A stretch of 64,000 bases of DNA from Diphasiastrum complanatum. Lineage: Eukaryota > Streptophyta > Lycopodiopsida > Lycopodiales > Lycopodiaceae. The notes beneath the pieces were generated by a model. It saw only the letters and a list, made by a program, of their open reading frames with translations, had not been told where the DNA came from and ran no database searches. Both the position numbers and the translations under genes were made by a program. The DNA lies in the NCBI GenBank assembly GCA_029204225.1, contig CM055110.1:39685515-39749514 (forward strand). The letters run 5' to 3'. This document shows positions 59,108 through 64,000 of the stretch, one piece after another. Within the stretch, counting starts at the first letter, position 1; every line of letters begins with the position of its first letter.

Positions 59108-60412
59108 ATATTTTTTGTCTATTCCAATCTTTGAAATTTATGTTGAGATCGCTAGATCCTTAAATTTCTTGATAATTCTGTTTCGCTCTGGTGTTTTATA
59201 TTGGATTTATCTTGAATGTTTGTTGTAGAGACTACACAAGAAATTAGTTACCTTGTTTCAATTGTGTAATGTGCTCGTTTAAGTGTTTTAGCTCTAGTAA
59301 GAATATGCTCATGAAAATTGGAGATTGACCACCTCCAATTATGATCAGTAGACCTAGTTGAAGATCTACTTAGTTCAGGTCTTTTTTTTGCAGATCTCAG
59401 AATCAAAGCGTTGATGCAACATAACATAAAATTAAAAATCACAAAATAAAAATAAACTATTGTGGAAAGATAGAGTTTCAAAAACAATAAGCTGTAAAGG
59501 TGTAACAATGAGTAGTATATAAATACTAGGTCAATCTAGCAACTCTTTAAGACGGATATATGTTATATATCTATATATTGAGTATCATTCAAATCTCATT
59601 TTTTTTTCTTCTTTAAGTTAAAAGAATTTTGGTCAAACTTGTTGGCATGGCACTAAAAAGTGAGGTTAGATAGATATGGCCATATGCAAGCAACAGTGGA
59701 AATTCACCTTACCCATGAATGATATTGATCTACCACAAGGCCCTACACGTCTACCTGATCTTAATCACAAAACCAAACTTTAAAGGAGGAAGAATCAACA
59801 ACAAAACACATTCATACATCAGTACTCGAACTTAATCCATGAAAATGGAGCATAGATGGAAATGCAAATAGAAGGATCTTCAATTAACAATGCAACAACA
59901 TTTTAGTATAGTATCACATGCTTGGAAACTTGTGGCTGAGGCCTCTATGTATACCCACGAGCTGGTGAATCTAATTCTAACATGATTTGGATTCCACCTC
60001 TTACAATTGAGTGAATCCCATTTCATAAAGATTTGGGTTCCACCTCTTACATGATAATAGGAGGTCTCTTTATTAAAAACATAATTTAAGTTGAGAGAGT
60101 CTAAGTTACTAGCTCCCACATGATTTTCCATGTCTAGGGAATTACCATGGGGCTCACAAAATATACATCTCAGTCTAGCACTAATAATTCTCGTGCTCTC
60201 AGACTCGGCTCTCAAATTCATCTCTGTTGGAAGCCCTTTTTAGTGAAGAGGTTCGACATTGACACCTCGGGGCATGGCATCAGCTAACAGAGACATTAAG
60301 AATATGTATGGGATAATTGCTGCAACCAACACAAGATAGTTTTAGAAAATACAACCCTATAGAATTAATGAGTGCAAGAAATAAATTCAAATAAATGAGT
60401 TTAGAGTTTAGG
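59108..60412. other. Anonymous AT-rich interval
   Basis: No gene is recognised. TTCCACCTCTTACA occurs twice (near 59,993 and 60,029). The 113-codon minus-strand frame across 59,880-60,221 contains this repeat and shows no domain. Confidence 0.45.
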
Positions 60413-60476
60413 GTCATTCCTTACATTCAACCATAGATAAATAAGTCATTCCTTACATTCAACCATAGATAAATAA
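60413..60476 (+). repeat. Perfect 32-bp tandem duplication
   Basis: GTCATTCCTTACATTCAACC and the following 12 bp are present twice without change, so the duplication is recent. Confidence 0.95.
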
Positions 60477-61114
60477 ATTACATTACACCATAATAATCAC
60501 AAATACTAAAATTACATGTTGTGTGAGTCAATACATGTGAGTAATTACACTTTAAAACAAACAAATTAAATATTCCTACATGGCTTAGGGCCAAATACAA
60601 TTCAATTACATAACTAGTCAGGGTTCAAGAATACATATAAACTAGTTACATCACTATGACCTTGACAAATGTACGAATCAAAATGATAGATCTAAAAATA
60701 TGTACATAAGTGTTTGTAAACATGGAAAGGCTAGCTATAGAGCTAAAACACTAGCTAGATCTATCTGATCCATCCACATCATGTTTGTCAGATGGGGCTT
60801 GTTGTTCACATGCATCAAACATGAATTAGTCTTCTAATAAATGTATTGGGAGTGGGAGAGAATAGCGACTTTAAAGAACATAAAATGTATTTGATGTCGT
60901 ACCTGAGGAGCAGCATCCGAGTTTATCTGCATGCCCTGTCTCTCCAATAACTCGAGTATTGCCTATGTACTGTTGCCATATGCATACATATACTCGTCAT
61001 GCGAAGGAGACCCCATAGCAGATCATTGCACAAACATTGCAGATTTTGATAATATAAAAAGAGCATTTTATTCTAAGGTGTCAAACAAAAACTCCCAAAA
61101 AGAAAATCAATAGT
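60477..61114. other. Anonymous AT-rich interval
   Basis: Nothing recognisable. Short frames only. Confidence 0.45.
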
Positions 61115-61492
61115 CATTAGAGGTGTTTTGAGCTCCAAAAAGACCCTTTAAGAATTCTGCAAGATGTAGTTTATATTATTAAAATATTATAACACTAATA
61201 CTTTTGACTTGCCATAACTTTTTGATCATAGCTCAAAAGTATGTCATCTAACATATCATTGGAAAGCTCTTGTTGAGCGCTTTCCAATGCACCAAACTTT
61301 GCTAAATTCGGACTTACCACTAAGAAGTTATGTCATTTTCAGTGTGGAATCAAAATGTGGACTCAAAAAGTTACGTTACGTAGATTTCAAATTTGAGTGT
61401 TTTGATTGGTCCATGTGTAAGAAAAAATTTGTGAAAAAATATAAAAAGAATCTTTACAAAGGGTCTTTTTTGGATTTAGAACTCCTCTAATG
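61115..61492. mobile_element. MITE-like element with about 35-bp inverted ends
   Basis: The left end CATTAGAGGTGTTTTGAGCT and right end (complement) CATTAGAGGAGTTCTAAATC run on into AAAAAGACCCTTT on both sides, giving 378 bp in all. The right third recurs at 27,990-28,107. No clear target duplication and no coding sequence. Confidence 0.6.
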
Positions 61493-61629
61493 CAAATTCC
61501 ACTTAAGGGTTTAGGGTAGACTTATAAAGTGGGCTCAAAAATATCCCTCACCACCATTGCCCAAGTGAGAAGTCGGGCCCGTGGTTAGTAGTCGAACTCT
61601 AGCTACCTCTCGCTACTACTTGAAGCGAT

Positions 61630-62085
61630 CTAGATTATCTCGATTTTCTTCGCATACTTCCAGTCGACTTTCTCCACGTATGAGGGCCTACCACTACCAG
61701 ATCTCACTGCATCAGAGATCTTCGATTTGTGGAGGCTCATTGCAGATCCCACGCGGCTCCTCATCCATTTTTGTGCAAACTCCATTTCCTCGGATGGTAC
61801 TGGGAAGTCACTACACAGCTGATCAACGACATAATTCTTGCAATCATCACTAACATCGCGCCAGTCATGAAATATGTCTCGGGAAAAATATATATACATA
61901 AGCTCCCTCATGCACGTGATGACCCTCTTACCACGGGCATCCTTTATGTTGTGACCATTCATGTCTATGTCATACGACGGCTGGATGGTAGCTGGTGGAG
62001 ATTGTTGGTGTATGATGTGAAATGGTGGTCTGCGTGGTCTACGATTGATTGCGACTGCAGTAGAGTTGTGACAAAAGCATAACAC
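61630..62085 (-). CDS. Unrecognised ORF, possibly transposon-related
   Basis: A 151-codon frame. The N-terminal part is basic and proline-rich (NRRPRRPPFHII). The main part, ARGKRVITCMRELMYIYFSR then DWRDVSDDCKNYVVDQLCSDF, has the helical 'W-x(2)-V-x-D-x(2)-K' pattern of regions preceding plant En/Spm-type transposases (Transposase_24-like). The resemblance is weak. It lies between the MITE at 61.1-61.5 kb and the copia LTR region. Start and any introns are uncertain. Confidence 0.4.
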   Translation of the reverse strand: MLCFCHNSTAVAINRRPRRPPFHIIHQQSPPATIQPSYDIDMNGHNIKDARGKRVITCMRELMYIYFSRDIFHDWRDVSDDCKNYVVDQLCSDFPVPSEEMEFAQKWMRSRVGSAMSLHKSKISDAVRSGSGRPSYVEKVDWKYAKKIEII

Positions 62086-63378
62086 GAGAGACGATTACGA
62101 TATAAACGATGTCTCTACCAACAGTAAGAAAAACAACTGTGAACACAATAATAACTGTGATTTCAAGAACGTGGATTGACTATGAAACAGAATCAAAATC
62201 TTGTTGTCCTTTTGGGTTATCAGAGTAGGAGTCGGAGACTACCGTAATAGTAGGATTGCAAAGCATTACGCATCCTGGACAGCCTTGTGATCCTCTGTCT
62301 CTGATAACCATATTTGTGTGTAAGAGAGTGAGAGAAACAATTGCATTCAATCAAGAACATAATAATTGACCAGTAGCAAATTTGTGTAAACGAGAGAATC
62401 GGAACACAATACAGTAGCGTTGATAAGCGCATATTCCTACTTACAAATTCTGAAACAATCGCTACAGTTTTAGCTCTTTATCTTTCTATGTGTATAAATC
62501 ACTAACTCTAAGGAGCTAGTTACTTAAGACCTTTTGGTCGTTTGATCACTCTGTCTATCTACAGATTGTTCAACTCACTACTCTCTATATTGCTCCTCTT
62601 CGCTCAGATACATATATATAGCTGTCAGAGTCTTTTGATTTATTGTAATTATAGTATACAAGATGATTAACAACCATTTAAACAAGATCCGTAGATCCGT
62701 TATCGGAGTGTCGTGAAGGAGGTGAAGTACAGAGTAATGTATCCTCCGTATGCATCGTAGTACAAGGATGTAGGCTGTGATGGTCGTAGTCTGTCCGTAG
62801 TCGTTTGAACAACTGCTAGTTGTTCATTCAGCAGGTGATCATTTGCTTCCTTCATTGGTAACCGTAAGTGATAACTTACGGAGCTAAATGATGAAATGGG
62901 TCAACTTTGTTGGGCTGATATCATAGGAACTTGCAAATCGTTGTCATTGGTCAACTCCGTTGATAATTATAAGTCGGTTGCTTATGTTTTTAGACAGTTG
63001 AGGAGAGTTGACTCTGTTCATGGCTTCCATCGTAGGAGATAGTAAGAAGGTCACTTGCGGTGGTCGACAGGAATTTACGTTCCGTTGCCATTGAAGATTT
63101 TGCAAGTGCTCGTAGATCGTAACCTACGGATTTTAACGACTCCTTGTGGTTTGTGGTTTGTTGCGGTTTGCGATTTCTTGCAGTTTGCGATTTGAGTCAT
63201 GCTTCTCCGTAAACGTTGATTTAATGGTGCTCTTCGGTCAGACCGTAATCTAGCAATGGCTTTGCGGTTCTGCCTGATTCAACTTTGCTTGTATTTTTGC
63301 AGACTGATTCAGATAGATGGAATTCTTGAGAGTAGAAGGAGGGCGAAGGGATGAGTAGGAGAAGATTAAACTCCAACA
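62086..63378 (-). repeat. 3' LTR (at least in part) of copia element 6
   Basis: On the minus strand it begins TGTTGGAGTTTAATC at 63,378, directly after the purine-rich AAGGAAAAG following pol, the normal LTR start. A TATA box (TATATATATG on the minus strand, about 62,610-62,620) fits a U3 promoter. The inner limit is not visible, so its length is open; the LTR need not reach 62,086. Confidence 0.55.
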
Positions 63379-64000
63379 CTTTTCCTTAAGCTTTCTGCTA
63401 TGAATCTGGACTCAAGTTGAAATTTAACAATTCTACTAGAGTAGAATGTTTATCCCTTGATGGTTTTGTTAGAATGTCGGCCAACATAGTGTTTGTGTGA
63501 CAGTAACTTAGTGCAATGTCTTTGTTCTAAACCTTCTCTCTGAGAGAATGAAGTTGAACCTCTATATGTTTGGTCCTTGTGTGAGTTCGTCAGTTTAACG
63601 ACAAAGCTATACAACTTTGATTGTCGCACTGGAGTATAGTTGGACCAAACTGTGGAAATCTCAAATCCTGTAGTAGTCTTCTAAGCCATAAAATCTCTTT
63701 CACTGTTGACGTAGCTATGACATATTCAGATTATGTGGAGGACAGAGAAATGCATTTGTGCTTTCTACTGTTCCATGAGATGGGTCCTTCTATGAGAAAA
63801 CAAATGTAGCTTGATGTGGATTTTCTGATATCCACGTCTCTTTCCCAATCTGACTCTGAATAAGTAATCAAAGAGAGTGCAGCTTTTATATTTCCGTTAT
63901 AACTCAAGGCATAGTACTTTGAAGCTTGAATGTACTTCAGAACTCGTTGTAGAGCTTTCCAGTGTTGTAGGCCTGGATTGGACATGAATTGCAATAGTGT
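63379..64000 (-). pseudogene. Copia element 6 pol, RNase H part, runs off the window
   Basis: Minus-strand translation from the window edge: HWKALQRVLKYIQ, SDWERDVDIRKSTSSY, GPISWNSRKHKCISLSST, then TAA at 63,731-63,733 where the family has Glu of EAEY. Similarity continues past the stop (KEILWLRRLLQ, CDNQSCIALS) with further breaks toward the LTR. Diverged from all other copia elements in the window. Confidence 0.88.

Overview
Plant nuclear DNA, AT-rich and dominated by repeats. The evidence is several Ty1/copia LTR retrotransposons primed by initiator tRNA-Met (PBS TGGTATCAGAGC), degenerate CCCTAAA telomere-type repeats, plant-style GT-AG introns, and fragments of a plant DUF506 (PDDEXK-like, PF04720) gene. 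No host gene that is clearly intact and expressed is visible. I cannot name the species.

Layout. 1-3596: 3' part of a copia element (family A) with its LTR. 3.6-5.9 kb: non-coding, with a terminal-repeat fragment, a 170-bp tandem duplication and a hairpin MITE. 5.9-18.1 kb: a mosaic of inverted and direct copies of one repeat unit, here called U. U contains long GA microsatellites, exons of a DUF506 gene and a Ty3/gypsy integrase fragment. It includes a giant inverted repeat (9.4-12.6 against 13.7-17.2 kb) around a 1-kb spacer. 18.1-27.7 kb: the most unusual part. A divergent gene pair sits around a promoter packed with CACGTG palindromes: an unrecognised 275-aa ORF on the minus strand, and on the plus strand a CENH3-like histone-fold ORF with a long C-terminal extension, followed by exons of a Ulp1/C48-type protease. 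A multi-exon minus-strand gene of unknown family converges on it and is interrupted by a copia element (22,275-26,805). 28.1-45.3 kb: a second, direct copy of spacer plus U, split by two full-length copia elements (28,432-34,848 and 35,102-41,259). Both insertions have perfect 5-bp target duplications, and their empty sites survive in the paralogous spacer at 12.6-13.7 kb. 45.3-54.3 kb: truncated and rearranged copia derivatives of families A and B. 54.3-55.7 kb: a fourth, decayed U/DUF506 copy. 55.7-61.6 kb: mostly anonymous intergenic DNA with microsatellites, small duplications, telomere-like repeats and a MITE. 61.6-64 kb: an unrecognised, possibly transposon-related ORF and the 3' end of another copia element on the minus strand.

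How the parts relate. Copia element 3 has one visible frameshift and near-identical LTRs, so it is the youngest insertion. Element 4 has three nonsense codons in one frame. Elements of families A and B without a reverse transcriptase keep gag, zinc knuckle and protease plus a long shrunken pol remnant, and would need helper functions in trans. The 18.1-27.7 kb region looks like an undescribed mobile or virus-like gene cassette, now broken by nonsense codons and the copia insertion. All copia LTR families here carry the CACACGTGTG-type palindrome that is also arrayed in the cassette's divergent promoter.
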